Below, one piece after another: positions 8,818-17,583 of a stretch of DNA of 34,191 bases; position 1 is the stretch's first letter, and each line of letters begins with the position of its first letter. This DNA comes from Flavobacteriaceae bacterium (GTDB lineage: Bacteria; Bacteroidota; Bacteroidia; Flavobacteriales; Flavobacteriaceae), in NCBI GenBank assembly GCA_002728855.1, contig PBWA01000046.1, forward strand, positions 1 to 34,191, given 5' to 3'. A program made the position numbers and the translations under genes. A model generated the notes under the pieces. That model was not told where the DNA came from, ran no database searches, and saw only the letters and a list, made by a program, of their open reading frames with translations.

Positions 8818-11097
8818 CTATTTAATTGGAATTAGTTTAGCAAATCTTAATAATAATTTTTTTGAGCCCGAATTCTTAAAATTAATAAGAGCACTTTTAT
8901 TACCACCACTCCCCTCTATTTTTATAACAATACCTATTCCAAATCTTTCATGCTCTACCTTATCTCCTTCTGAGATAGATATTATATTCGTTGAATGATT
9001 TGAAATATTTTCTGATGAGTTAACCCTGGATAATTTCTTTTTATTATTTAACCCAATAAAGTTCAGTGGTTTTTTTCTTATTTGCTTTTTTTGAAATTTA
9101 TTATAAAGTTCAAAATCATTACTTTGCTCATGCTCAACATATTCAGAATCTATTTCTTTCAAAAATCTACTAGATTCAGATTCAATTAATTTACCCCATC
9201 TATATCTTGACTGAGCATACGATATAAAAATGATTGATTTAGCCCTTGTAAGAGCTACGTAAAATAATCTTCTCTCCTCTTCAAGATCAGATCTTGAGCT
9301 TAAACTTAAAGCTGATGGAAAAAGATCTTCTTCTAAGCCAACAATAAAAACTATTGGAAACTCTAATCCTTTTGCTAAATGAATAGTCATTAAAGAAACC
9401 TTATCACTTTCATTCTCAATGTTTTTATCAAAATCTGTGGCTAAAGCAATATCCTCAAGAAATTCATTTAGACTTCCTGTTGAATCAACAATTTCCCTCT
9501 GTGCTTCAACAAAATCTCTCATCCCATTAACTAATTCTTGGACATTCTCTGTTTTTGCAATTGAATCAATAGTACTTTCTTTTTTTAGTTCCTCTAAAAA
9601 ATTAGTTTTCTTCACTACAATTTCGACCATCTCAAAAGCATTTAATTTATTACTTTGAAATTGAAGAGATTTTATAAATGTTAGGAAGTTTTCTATTTTA
9701 TAAAGTGTTTTAGAAGGTATAGAAAATTTAAGTTCTTTGCTTCTTTCAAGAGCTTCAAAAAAAGATATACTATTTTCTCTTGCTCCAACAATAATCTTGT
9801 CGATTGTAGTTAAACCGATCCCCCTAGTTGGATAATTAATTATTCTTTTGAAGCTCTCCTCGTCATTTGGGTTGACAATAACCCTTAGGTAAGCTAATAC
9901 GTCCTTTATCTCTTTTCTTTGATAAAAAGAGAGTCCCCCATATATTCTGTAAGGAATTGATGATTTTCTAAAAGCATCTTCTATACTCCTTGACTGTGCA
10001 TTAGTTCTATATAAAATAACAAAATCACTATTCTTTTTGTTTTCTTGATTTACAAATTTTTTAATTGTTCTTGATATATATCTGGCCTCTTCTCCATCCG
10101 TTAAACATCTTCTTATTTTTATCTTTTGACCCTCTCCATTTGCAGTCCAAACGACTTTATCTATTTTATTCTTGTTATACTTAATTACTGAATTTGCAGC
10201 ATTAACAATATTTTTTGTTGATCTATAATTTTGCTCTAATCGGTATATTTTAACATCAGAGTAATCTTTTTGAAAATCGATTATATTTCTAATGTTTGCT
10301 CCTCTAAAGCTATAGATACTTTGAGCATCATCTCCTACCACGCAAATATTTTGAAACTTATCTGATAATGCTTTAATAATAATATACTGAGAATGATTGG
10401 TGTCCTGATATTCATCAACTAGAATATAACGAAATTGATTTTGATATTTAGCGAGAACTTCAGGATAAAGATTTAACAACTCATTTGTTTTTAAAAGTAG
10501 ATCATCAAAATCCATCGCATCTGATCGAAAACATCTTTCAACATATTCCTTGTAAATTTCTCCCATTTTAGGCCTTCTTGAAACCAAATCATATTCTACT
10601 AAATCTGAGTTGTTTTCATATGCATTAACAGTAATTAGATTATTTTTAAACATTGAAATCCTATTCCGAATTTCTTTGTATTTATAAAGATCTTTATCCA
10701 ATAAAAAATCTTTAATAATCGATGAAATAATGCGATCGGAATCTTGAGTGTCATAAATTGTAAATCTACTAGTGTATCCTAATTTTTCTGCTTCATTTCT
10801 TAAAATCCTAGCAAAAATTGAATGAAAAGTTCCCATCCAAATATTTTTTGCCTCACTACTCCCGACGAGAGATATAATTCTCTCTTTCATTTCACGTGCT
10901 GCTTTATTTGTAAATGTTAGGGCAAGTATAGAAAATGGATCAACACCCTTTAACATTAAATTTATTATTCTATGCGTAAGAACTCTTGTCTTGCCAGATC
11001 CTGCTCCAGCAACAACAATCATAGGCCCTTCTTTATGAATTACCGGGGCCAATTGTGATTCATTTAGTTCTGACAGATGACTAAAATCTTTATTCAT
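8818..11097 (-). CDS. uvrD: UvrD/PcrA-type 3'-5' DNA helicase
   Basis: 759 residues, a full-length superfamily 1A helicase for nucleotide-excision/mismatch repair and removal of proteins from DNA. Visible motifs in order: Q-motif Q15, Walker A GAGSGKT (31-37), TFTNKAAREMKER, Walker B VDEYQDTN (about 226-233), VGDDAQSIYSFRGA, LEQNYRST, GGLSFYQRKEIKD, TIHLAKGLEFPIVF, and LFYVALTRA. The C-terminus (GDKVEHERFGIGIVIKIEG) is the Tudor-like PcrA/UvrD tail that contacts RNA polymerase. It lies 8 bases downstream of the patatin gene on the same strand and is probably co-transcribed. UvrD versus PcrA naming is arbitrary here. Confidence 0.93.
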   Translation of the reverse strand: MNKDFSHLSELNESQLAPVIHKEGPMIVVAGAGSGKTRVLTHRIINLMLKGVDPFSILALTFTNKAAREMKERIISLVGSSEAKNIWMGTFHSIFARILRNEAEKLGYTSRFTIYDTQDSDRIISSIIKDFLLDKDLYKYKEIRNRISMFKNNLITVNAYENNSDLVEYDLVSRRPKMGEIYKEYVERCFRSDAMDFDDLLLKTNELLNLYPEVLAKYQNQFRYILVDEYQDTNHSQYIIIKALSDKFQNICVVGDDAQSIYSFRGANIRNIIDFQKDYSDVKIYRLEQNYRSTKNIVNAANSVIKYNKNKIDKVVWTANGEGQKIKIRRCLTDGEEARYISRTIKKFVNQENKKNSDFVILYRTNAQSRSIEDAFRKSSIPYRIYGGLSFYQRKEIKDVLAYLRVIVNPNDEESFKRIINYPTRGIGLTTIDKIIVGARENSISFFEALERSKELKFSIPSKTLYKIENFLTFIKSLQFQSNKLNAFEMVEIVVKKTNFLEELKKESTIDSIAKTENVQELVNGMRDFVEAQREIVDSTGSLNEFLEDIALATDFDKNIENESDKVSLMTIHLAKGLEFPIVFIVGLEEDLFPSALSLSSRSDLEEERRLFYVALTRAKSIIFISYAQSRYRWGKLIESESSRFLKEIDSEYVEHEQSNDFELYNKFQKKQIRKKPLNFIGLNNKKKLSRVNSSENISNHSTNIISISEGDKVEHERFGIGIVIKIEGSGGNKSALINFKNSGSKKLLLRFAKLIPIK

Positions 11098-11105
11098 AAA
11101 AAAAT

Positions 11106-11993
11106 TTAATTAGCATTATTTTTCATTCTTGCATAATCAAATCCTTCAGTCCACCACTTTTTCATTTTCTCTTTTTCAAAAATCAATGAATTATTTGTTA
11201 AAATCCTTGGGGTATAATATAAATTAATTTTCGCCTCTTTCTTATAAGCCATAAGCTCACCGATTTTAATATTTTGAGACTCAATTTTATCTGTCATGAA
11301 ATTAAAAATTGAAGTTAGAGCTTGAAAAGCATTTCTCGAGTGAACTCTATTGGTATATTGAAATTCAGTATCTAAAATAATAGCATCTAAATAGCTAGAT
11401 CCAATTCGAATAGCCTCCTCCACTGAAATTATTGTACCAAGACCTCCATCTGCATATTCACATCCCTCCTTAACTGACAAAGTCATAAATGGAACATAGT
11501 TACATGAAAGCCATATCCAGTCTAAATAGTCGATATATGAACAATTTTTAAGTCTCTTATATTCAACTTTATTTCTTGAAAGATTAGAGACGGTAATAAA
11601 AACCTCTTTTTTTGAATCTTTAAGTTTGTTGAAATCTTCAATTGTAATTGCTTCTTGAATAGTCTTTCTTAAGTTATTACTCTCTCCAAATGTTTTTCTA
11701 CCCTTAATAAAATTTCTAATAACATTTAAGTGATTGATACTTATTGATTCGACTTTACCCTTCTTTTTAATTCTAAATGGACAATTATCAAAAATCTTTT
11801 CTTGTGTTACCTTAGTGAATAATTTTTTTAGCTCTTGAGTTTTTCCTAGTGCAAGATGCGTTATTAATAAGCTACCTGTAGAAGTGCCAAAATAAATATC
11901 ATAATCATTATTCATTTCATCAATTAAATACTCACCAACTCCACCAGCAAAAGCGCCTTTACTTCCTCCACCTGAAATTACTAGAGCACGCAT
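11106..11993 (-). CDS. Patatin-like phospholipase
   Basis: 295 residues with the complete patatin catalytic set: oxyanion loop GGGSKG (8-13), nucleophile elbow GTSTG with Ser38, and the DGG motif with Asp182. These enzymes are Ser-Asp dyad acyl hydrolases. No signal peptide or transmembrane segment is apparent, so it is probably cytoplasmic or membrane-peripheral. It is the first gene of a two-gene minus-strand unit with uvrD, which most likely reflects compact packing. The 92-base gap to the divergent recG holds no exact TAnnTTTG on either strand. The lipid substrate is unknown. Confidence 0.88.
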   Translation of the reverse strand: MRALVISGGGSKGAFAGGVGEYLIDEMNNDYDIYFGTSTGSLLITHLALGKTQELKKLFTKVTQEKIFDNCPFRIKKKGKVESISINHLNVIRNFIKGRKTFGESNNLRKTIQEAITIEDFNKLKDSKKEVFITVSNLSRNKVEYKRLKNCSYIDYLDWIWLSCNYVPFMTLSVKEGCEYADGGLGTIISVEEAIRIGSSYLDAIILDTEFQYTNRVHSRNAFQALTSIFNFMTDKIESQNIKIGELMAYKKEAKINLYYTPRILTNNSLIFEKEKMKKWWTEGFDYARMKNNAN

Positions 11994-12085
11994 TTAATAT
12001 TTATATTGATTTTATCCTAAATTAGAAGAAGTTTTTTAACAATTCAAATTGAATTTAAATATTTAATTAACATTAGCTAATTAAT

Positions 12086-14185
12086 ATGGACCAATTGCAA
12101 ACCCCAATTGAATATCTTAAAGGTGTAGGTCCTAATAGAGCTGATTTACTTAAAAAAGAGCTCAAGATTTTTACTTTTCAAGATTTACTTTATTTTTTTC
12201 CAAATCGATACATAGATAGAAGCAGATTCTATAAAATTTCTGAATTGCCTAAAAATAATTCTGAAGTTCAATTAAAAGGTCAAATAACTAATATTGAAAC
12301 AATTTCTCAAAAGTCTGGCAGAAGACTAGTTGCAAATTTTTCAGATGGTGAGAATACAATAGAACTTTTGTGGTTCAGAGGATATAAATGGATTAAAGAA
12401 AGTCTAAAAAAAAATGTTCCCTATATCATATTTGGAAGGATAAATTGGTTTAAAGGTAAACCGAGTATACCTCATCCAGAAATGGATCTTGAGTCAGATT
12501 TTATTAAAAAACCGTCCCAAATACTAAAACCAATTTATCCAAGTACTGAAAACATTTTATCAAAAGGCATATCTCAAAAAGTAATTTTCAATTTATTAAT
12601 TAATCTTTTTAAAGTATTAAAAAGTAATATAGGTGAAAGCTTGCCAGATTATTTATTGAAAAAATATAATTTTTTAAATAAACATGAAGCAATTAAAAAT
12701 ATTCACTTCCCAAATAATCAAAAGACTCTTTCAATTGCGCAAGAAAGATTAAAATTTGAGGAATTATTTTATATCCAAATCCAGTTAATACTAAAAAACA
12801 ATAGGAGAAAGAAAAAGATAAAAGGTTTGGTTTTTAAAAAAGTTGGTGATGGCTTGAATTCTTTCTTTAAAAACAATTTAAGCTTTGAATTAACAAATGC
12901 TCAAAAAAAAGTAATAAAAGAAATAAGAAAAGATCTTGGTAGCGGAAGGCAAATGAGTAGATTATTACAAGGTGATGTAGGTTCTGGAAAAACTATAGTT
13001 GCATTGATGTCTATGCTGATTGCTTTTGATAATGGTTATCAATCCTGTATAATGGCACCAACTGAGATACTAGCTCAGCAGCATTTTCAATCAATATCAA
13101 AATTTTTGTCAAATTTAAATATATCGGTAGAACTTTTAACTGGGAATTCTAAGAAATCTCACAGAAATTTAATTGATAAAAAACTTAAAAATGGAGAACT
13201 AAATATATTAATTGGAACGCATTCAATCATTGAAGAAAAAATAATTTTTTCAAATCTAGGATTAGCAATAATTGATGAACAACACAGATTCGGAGTAGCT
13301 CAAAGGGCAAAACTTTGGAAAAAAAATATTATACCTCCCCACGTTTTAGTTATGACTGCAACTCCAATACCTAGAACGCTGGCAATGACATTATATGGAG
13401 ATCTCGATGTTTCAGTTATTAATGAATTGCCTCCAGGAAGAAAAGAGGTCAAGACATATCACCGATATGATTCAAATCGATTAAAAGTTTATAAATTCAT
13501 AAAAGAAGAGATTAAAAAGGGTGCTCAAGTATATGTAGTTTATCCTCTTATCCAAGAATCTGAAAAAATGGACTACAAAGATTTAATTGATGGGTATGAA
13601 AGTATAAGTCGTTATTTTCCTCCACCAGAATTTCAAATAAGTGTTGTGCATGGAAAAATGAAAAGTTCTGATAAAGAATACGAGATGAAAAGGTTTGCTG
13701 AAGGAAAAACAAATATAATGGTAGCCACAACAGTTATTGAAGTTGGTGTAAATGTGACTAATGCCTCTTTAATGATTATTGAAAGTTCAGAAAGATTTGG
13801 ACTCTCCCAATTACATCAACTAAGAGGTAGAGTTGGAAGAGGCAATAAACAAAGTTATTGTATTCTAATGAGTGACAATAAATTAAGTTCAGATGCAAGA
13901 AAAAGATTAGAGGTTATGGCTCAAACCAATAATGGTTTTAAAATAGCTGAAACTGACCTTAATATTAGGGGGCCTGGAAACATAATGGGTACGGAACAAA
14001 GTGGGTTAATAAAATTAAAAATTGCTGATGTTGTTAATGACAATTTAAAATTAAAAAATGCAAGAGATGAAGCAATTAAAATTTTGAAGAAGGATTCAGA
14101 TCTTTTATTGGTGGAAAATCAAATTATAAAAAAAACACTCTTTACAATGAAAACATATAAAAATATGTGGAATTACATAAGCTAA
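12086..14185 (+). CDS. recG: ATP-dependent DNA helicase RecG
   Basis: 699 residues, the normal RecG length. RecG remodels stalled replication forks and branch-migrates Holliday junctions. The N-terminal wedge/OB domain covers about 1-170 (LKGVGPNRADLLKKELKIF; FPNRYIDRS). Walker A GDVGSGKT lies near 296-303 and the DEQH box (IIDEQHRFGVAQR) near 397. TATPIPRTLAMTLYGDLD, VVHGKMKSSDKE, ATTVIEVGVNV and QLRGRVGRG follow, then the RecG C-terminal domain with the R-G-P-G-N-MGT-QSG motif. It is the first gene after a divergent gap and has no strong promoter match. Confidence 0.95.
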   Translation: MDQLQTPIEYLKGVGPNRADLLKKELKIFTFQDLLYFFPNRYIDRSRFYKISELPKNNSEVQLKGQITNIETISQKSGRRLVANFSDGENTIELLWFRGYKWIKESLKKNVPYIIFGRINWFKGKPSIPHPEMDLESDFIKKPSQILKPIYPSTENILSKGISQKVIFNLLINLFKVLKSNIGESLPDYLLKKYNFLNKHEAIKNIHFPNNQKTLSIAQERLKFEELFYIQIQLILKNNRRKKKIKGLVFKKVGDGLNSFFKNNLSFELTNAQKKVIKEIRKDLGSGRQMSRLLQGDVGSGKTIVALMSMLIAFDNGYQSCIMAPTEILAQQHFQSISKFLSNLNISVELLTGNSKKSHRNLIDKKLKNGELNILIGTHSIIEEKIIFSNLGLAIIDEQHRFGVAQRAKLWKKNIIPPHVLVMTATPIPRTLAMTLYGDLDVSVINELPPGRKEVKTYHRYDSNRLKVYKFIKEEIKKGAQVYVVYPLIQESEKMDYKDLIDGYESISRYFPPPEFQISVVHGKMKSSDKEYEMKRFAEGKTNIMVATTVIEVGVNVTNASLMIIESSERFGLSQLHQLRGRVGRGNKQSYCILMSDNKLSSDARKRLEVMAQTNNGFKIAETDLNIRGPGNIMGTEQSGLIKLKIADVVNDNLKLKNARDEAIKILKKDSDLLLVENQIIKKTLFTMKTYKNMWNYIS

Positions 14186-14212
14186 AAATAAAACTCCTAC
14201 GCTTAAGATTAT

Positions 14213-14220
14213 TATATTTG
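14213..14220 (+). promoter_or_regulatory. Promoter -7 element for pheT
   Basis: TATATTTG is an exact TAnnTTTG match; the start is expected near 14224 with a leader of about 20 bases. The leader contains a short inverted repeat AGCAA-TTC-TTGCT (14226-14238) just before the ATG. It is too small for a T-box or an attenuator. Confidence 0.6.
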
Positions 14221-14243
14221 CAAGTAGCAATTCTTGCTCACAT

Positions 14244-16643
14244 ATGAAAATATCATACAACTGGATCAATCAATTTTTAAATACAAATATTCCCCATATA
14301 AAAGTTTCTGAAATGCTTACCTCAATTGGTCTAGAAGTAGAGGGTGTTGAGGAATTTTGTTCAGTTAAAGGAGGGCTTAAAAACGTTGTTGTAGGAGAAG
14401 TCTTATCATGTAAAAAACATCCAAATGCTGATAGATTAAAAGTTACTCAAGTTAATCTTGGAGGTGAAATAGTTCAAATTGTTTGTGGAGCTCCCAATGT
14501 AGATAAAGATCAAAAAGTAGCTGTAGCTACTGTAGGATCAATATTGTATGATCCAAAAGGGAATGAATTAAAAATCAAAAAAACTGTAATTAGAGGGGAA
14601 GAAAGTAATGGAATGATTTGCGCTGAAGATGAACTTGGAATTGGAGATTCACATGATGGTATAATTGTACTTAATAATAAAATTAATCCTGGGACTCCTT
14701 GCAGTAAAGTTTTTGAAGTTGAACATGACTATATCTTTAATATAGGTTTGACTCCAAATAGAGCAGATGCAATGAGTCATATGGGAGTAGCAAGAGATTT
14801 AAAAGCACTGTTGAGTTATAATAAAGTTAATTTCAAATGGACTTTTCCTGAAATTACAAAGTTTAAATTTGACACAATTAATAAATCAATTCCTATCGAT
14901 ATCCAAGAGCCTAAATTGGTTGATGCCTATCATGGCATTAGCATAACAAACGTTTCTGTTAAAAAATCCCCCATTTGGCTTCAAAATAAATTAAAATCCA
15001 TAGATATTACTCCAAAAAATAATATAGTAGATATTACAAATTATATTTTACATGAACTAGGTCAGCCATTACACGCATTTGATGCAAAAAAAATAAATAA
15101 AGGTATTATTGTAAAGAAATTTAAAAGTCAAAAAAAGTTTAAAACCTTGGACGGAGTCGAAAGAGATTTAGATGAAAATGATTTGATGATTTGTGACCAC
15201 AAAAAACCTTTATGTATAGCTGGTATAATTGGAGGAGAAGAATCTTCTGTTGGAGATAAAACAAAAGATGTTTTTCTAGAAAGCGCATGCTTTAATTCTA
15301 TTTCTGTTAGAAAATCAGCTAAAAAAATTGGCTTAAATACTGATGCTTCTTTTCGATTTGAAAGGGGTGTAGATCCTGAAATAGGAATTTATGCAATCAA
15401 GAGAGCTGCTATTCTAATCAAAGAATTAGCTGGTGGAATCATAGGTCAAATATCTTCTTTTCAACAGAAAATAAAAGAGAAAAAGGTTGTTTTAAAATTT
15501 GATTATATAGATAAAATAATAGGACAAGAAATTAGTAAGAGTGAAATAATTGAAATTTTAACCTCTCTTGATATGATTGTGAAAAAAAATGGTCAAGACA
15601 GTTTAAAGGTTTTAATACCTGAATACAGAATTGATGTATATCGTCCAGCTGATTTAGTTGAAGAAATATTGAGGATTTATGGTTACAATAAGATTAAAAT
15701 ATCAGATAAATTTAAAAGTAACTTTTACGATTATGAATCAAAAACAATATACAATTTCAAAGAAAATATTGCGCAAACACTTGTAAATTATGGATTTTAT
15801 GAAAGTATTAATAACTCGATTAGTTCTCCAAAGAATAACGCAATAAAGGATAATGAAAAATCTATCAAAATAATTAATCCAATGGGTGCTGAGTTATCTG
15901 AGTTAAGAAACTCACTAATACCTGGATGCCTAGAATTAATAAAATTTAATTCTAACAGGCAAATAAAAAATATAAAAATTTTTGAGTTTGGTAAGATTTA
16001 TAAGCGAAACAAAGATAACTTTACAGAGTCAAAATTGTTGTCAATCGCATTAACTGGTAACATCCATGAAGAAAATTGGAACCTGAAAGAGCAACCTGAT
16101 ATCTTCTTTTACTATAAAGGAATTATAGAAACAATGCTTACTAATAAAATAAAATATTGGGAAGAAAAATTTATCAAAAATGAAACTTTTCAAGAGGGAT
16201 TAGAATTTAACATAGATGGTGAAAAAATTTTTGAGTTTGGATTTTTAAATAAAAATTTATTAGACATCTTCTCTATCAAACAAAATCTAATATATGGTCA
16301 GCTATATCTAGATACAGTATCAAAATATCTAATTGATAAAGTAATTTTTAAAAGTATACCAAAATTCCCAATTGTGAGAAGAGATTTTTCATTGTTACTA
16401 AATCAAGATATAAATTTTAAACATATTGAGACGTTAGCTCAATTGACTGAAAAAAATATTTTAAAAAAAGTAAAACTATTTGATGTGTATATTGGAGAAA
16501 AACTTCCAGATAATAAAAAATCTTATGGAGTAAGTTTTTATTTTCAAGATCAAAACAAAACACTAACGGATCATCATGTAGACAAAGTAATGGAAAAAAT
16601 AAGAATTAAACTATCCAATGAAATTGGTGCAGAAATACGTTAA
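14244..16643 (+). CDS. pheT: Phenylalanine-tRNA ligase beta subunit
   Basis: 799 residues, full length. Together with PheS (not in this window) it charges tRNA-Phe. The opening MKISYNWINQFL and GLEVEGVE is followed by the EMAP/OB tRNA-binding domain (about 40-150: VVGEVLSCKKHPNADRLKV, IVCGAPNV). The B3/B4 editing domain (about 205-395) includes DITNYILHELGQPLHAFDA and FRFERGVDPE. The B5 domain, the catalytic-like core and the C-terminal FDX-ACB domain (about 705-799: FPIVRRDFSLL, LFDVY, KSYGVSFYFQ) come next. pheS is not adjacent, as is usual in this phylum. The gene has its own promoter, and two small genes follow at 14- and 7-base gaps. Confidence 0.95.
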   Translation: MKISYNWINQFLNTNIPHIKVSEMLTSIGLEVEGVEEFCSVKGGLKNVVVGEVLSCKKHPNADRLKVTQVNLGGEIVQIVCGAPNVDKDQKVAVATVGSILYDPKGNELKIKKTVIRGEESNGMICAEDELGIGDSHDGIIVLNNKINPGTPCSKVFEVEHDYIFNIGLTPNRADAMSHMGVARDLKALLSYNKVNFKWTFPEITKFKFDTINKSIPIDIQEPKLVDAYHGISITNVSVKKSPIWLQNKLKSIDITPKNNIVDITNYILHELGQPLHAFDAKKINKGIIVKKFKSQKKFKTLDGVERDLDENDLMICDHKKPLCIAGIIGGEESSVGDKTKDVFLESACFNSISVRKSAKKIGLNTDASFRFERGVDPEIGIYAIKRAAILIKELAGGIIGQISSFQQKIKEKKVVLKFDYIDKIIGQEISKSEIIEILTSLDMIVKKNGQDSLKVLIPEYRIDVYRPADLVEEILRIYGYNKIKISDKFKSNFYDYESKTIYNFKENIAQTLVNYGFYESINNSISSPKNNAIKDNEKSIKIINPMGAELSELRNSLIPGCLELIKFNSNRQIKNIKIFEFGKIYKRNKDNFTESKLLSIALTGNIHEENWNLKEQPDIFFYYKGIIETMLTNKIKYWEEKFIKNETFQEGLEFNIDGEKIFEFGFLNKNLLDIFSIKQNLIYGQLYLDTVSKYLIDKVIFKSIPKFPIVRRDFSLLLNQDINFKHIETLAQLTEKNILKKVKLFDVYIGEKLPDNKKSYGVSFYFQDQNKTLTDHHVDKVMEKIRIKLSNEIGAEIR

Positions 16644-16657
16644 CTTAAATTAAATAA

Positions 16658-17332
16658 ATGATAATAAATTACGAAACTAATATAGAAAAAGTTCTAAATA
16701 AACTTTCAAACAAAACAAATTCAAGATCTTTTGATTTAATAAGTAAGGAGATGTCTAAAAATATATTTTTAAGTAAAAATCAAATTATTTTTGAAAAATT
16801 GAATCCTAAAAAAATCTTTCACATCCAAGATATAAAGAAAGTTTGTGTTGATTACAGGTTGAGATTTTTAGATTCATCTTACTATAAAGGAAAAATTCCA
16901 AACATTGCTCTTGATAAGATAAATTCCTTACAAAAAAAACACCGCACAAGCCTAAGTAATTTCAAAATAATGGGCCCCTCAAGTGTTTTTCAATTGGAGA
17001 AAAAAGACGATCCATTGTTATTCGTTCAAATTAGTAAGAATTATTATTATCTAGTTCATAAATGGGGAAATGATTTTTCTGGTTTAAGAAGAATTTTTGT
17101 TTGGCCATTTAAAAATTTGAATACATTACTATTAACACTATTTTTTATAAGTCTTATAATTACAAAATTAGTCCCTGAGGGATTATTTTCTCATTCAATG
17201 GATTTTAAATCTTTTTGGATCATTCATCTTTTTATTTTAAAAGGATTAATTTCTATTGCTATATTCTATGGATTTGCATACGGTAAAAACTTCAATGTTA
17301 ATATTTGGAATAACAAATTTGATAAGTTTTAG
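16658..17332 (+). CDS. Uncharacterised protein with C-terminal membrane segments
   Basis: I do not recognise a named family. The protein has 224 residues: a soluble N-terminal part (1-145) and two probable transmembrane helices (about 153-171 and 186-206) ending in a short basic tail. The middle contains VCVDYRLRFLDSSYYKGKIP and then MGPSSVFQLEKKDDPLLFVQ, which look conserved; I recall similar text in hypothetical proteins of other Bacteroidota. No enzymatic motif or signal peptide is seen. It sits between pheT and a DUF2007 gene with very short gaps, so it is probably co-transcribed with them. Confidence 0.7.
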   Translation: MIINYETNIEKVLNKLSNKTNSRSFDLISKEMSKNIFLSKNQIIFEKLNPKKIFHIQDIKKVCVDYRLRFLDSSYYKGKIPNIALDKINSLQKKHRTSLSNFKIMGPSSVFQLEKKDDPLLFVQISKNYYYLVHKWGNDFSGLRRIFVWPFKNLNTLLLTLFFISLIITKLVPEGLFSHSMDFKSFWIIHLFILKGLISIAIFYGFAYGKNFNVNIWNNKFDKF

Positions 17333-17339
17333 TTGATAT

Positions 17340-17558
17340 ATGCTTAAAAAATCTGTTTTAGTTTTTAGTGGGTCTCCAATGATTACTCCTCTAATATACA
17401 GGGCTCTTTCAGATGAAAATATCTACCCAATAGTAAAAGATGAGGCTGAATCTGCTAGACTAGCAGGTTTTGGTATTAACTCATTTGATCAAAAGATTTT
17501 TGTTAATAAAAAACAAGAAAAAAAAGCATTAGAAATTATAAATTCTCTTAACCTGTAA
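17340..17558 (+). CDS. DUF2007-family small protein
   Basis: 72 residues matching the DUF2007 ('putative signal transducing protein') pattern: VLVFSGSPMITPLIYRALSD, then IVKDEAESARLAGFG, ending with a helix containing KALEII. The family has a ferredoxin-like, GlnB-related fold and no proven function. It follows the membrane protein gene by 7 bases and likely shares its mRNA. It may be a small regulator for the preceding membrane protein, but that is inference from adjacency only. Confidence 0.8.
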   Translation: MLKKSVLVFSGSPMITPLIYRALSDENIYPIVKDEAESARLAGFGINSFDQKIFVNKKQEKKALEIINSLNL

Positions 17559-17583
17559 GTTAAAAGACTTACCACTATATAAC

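Noticed and set aside
8818-11993. Patatin plus helicase as a defence module (patatin effectors occur in CBASS)
   Set aside because: There is no cyclase, sensor or other defence gene; the helicase is an ordinary full-length UvrD/PcrA and the pair looks like simple co-orientation.
14226-14238. Leader attenuator or T-box before pheT
   Set aside because: The repeat has 5-bp arms, the leader is only about 20 bases, and there is no T-box sequence or leader peptide.
17555-17572. Hairpin GTAAGT-TAAAAG-ACTTAC after the DUF2007 gene as a terminator
   Set aside because: The stem is only 6 bp and mostly AT, and no T-tract follows on either strand.
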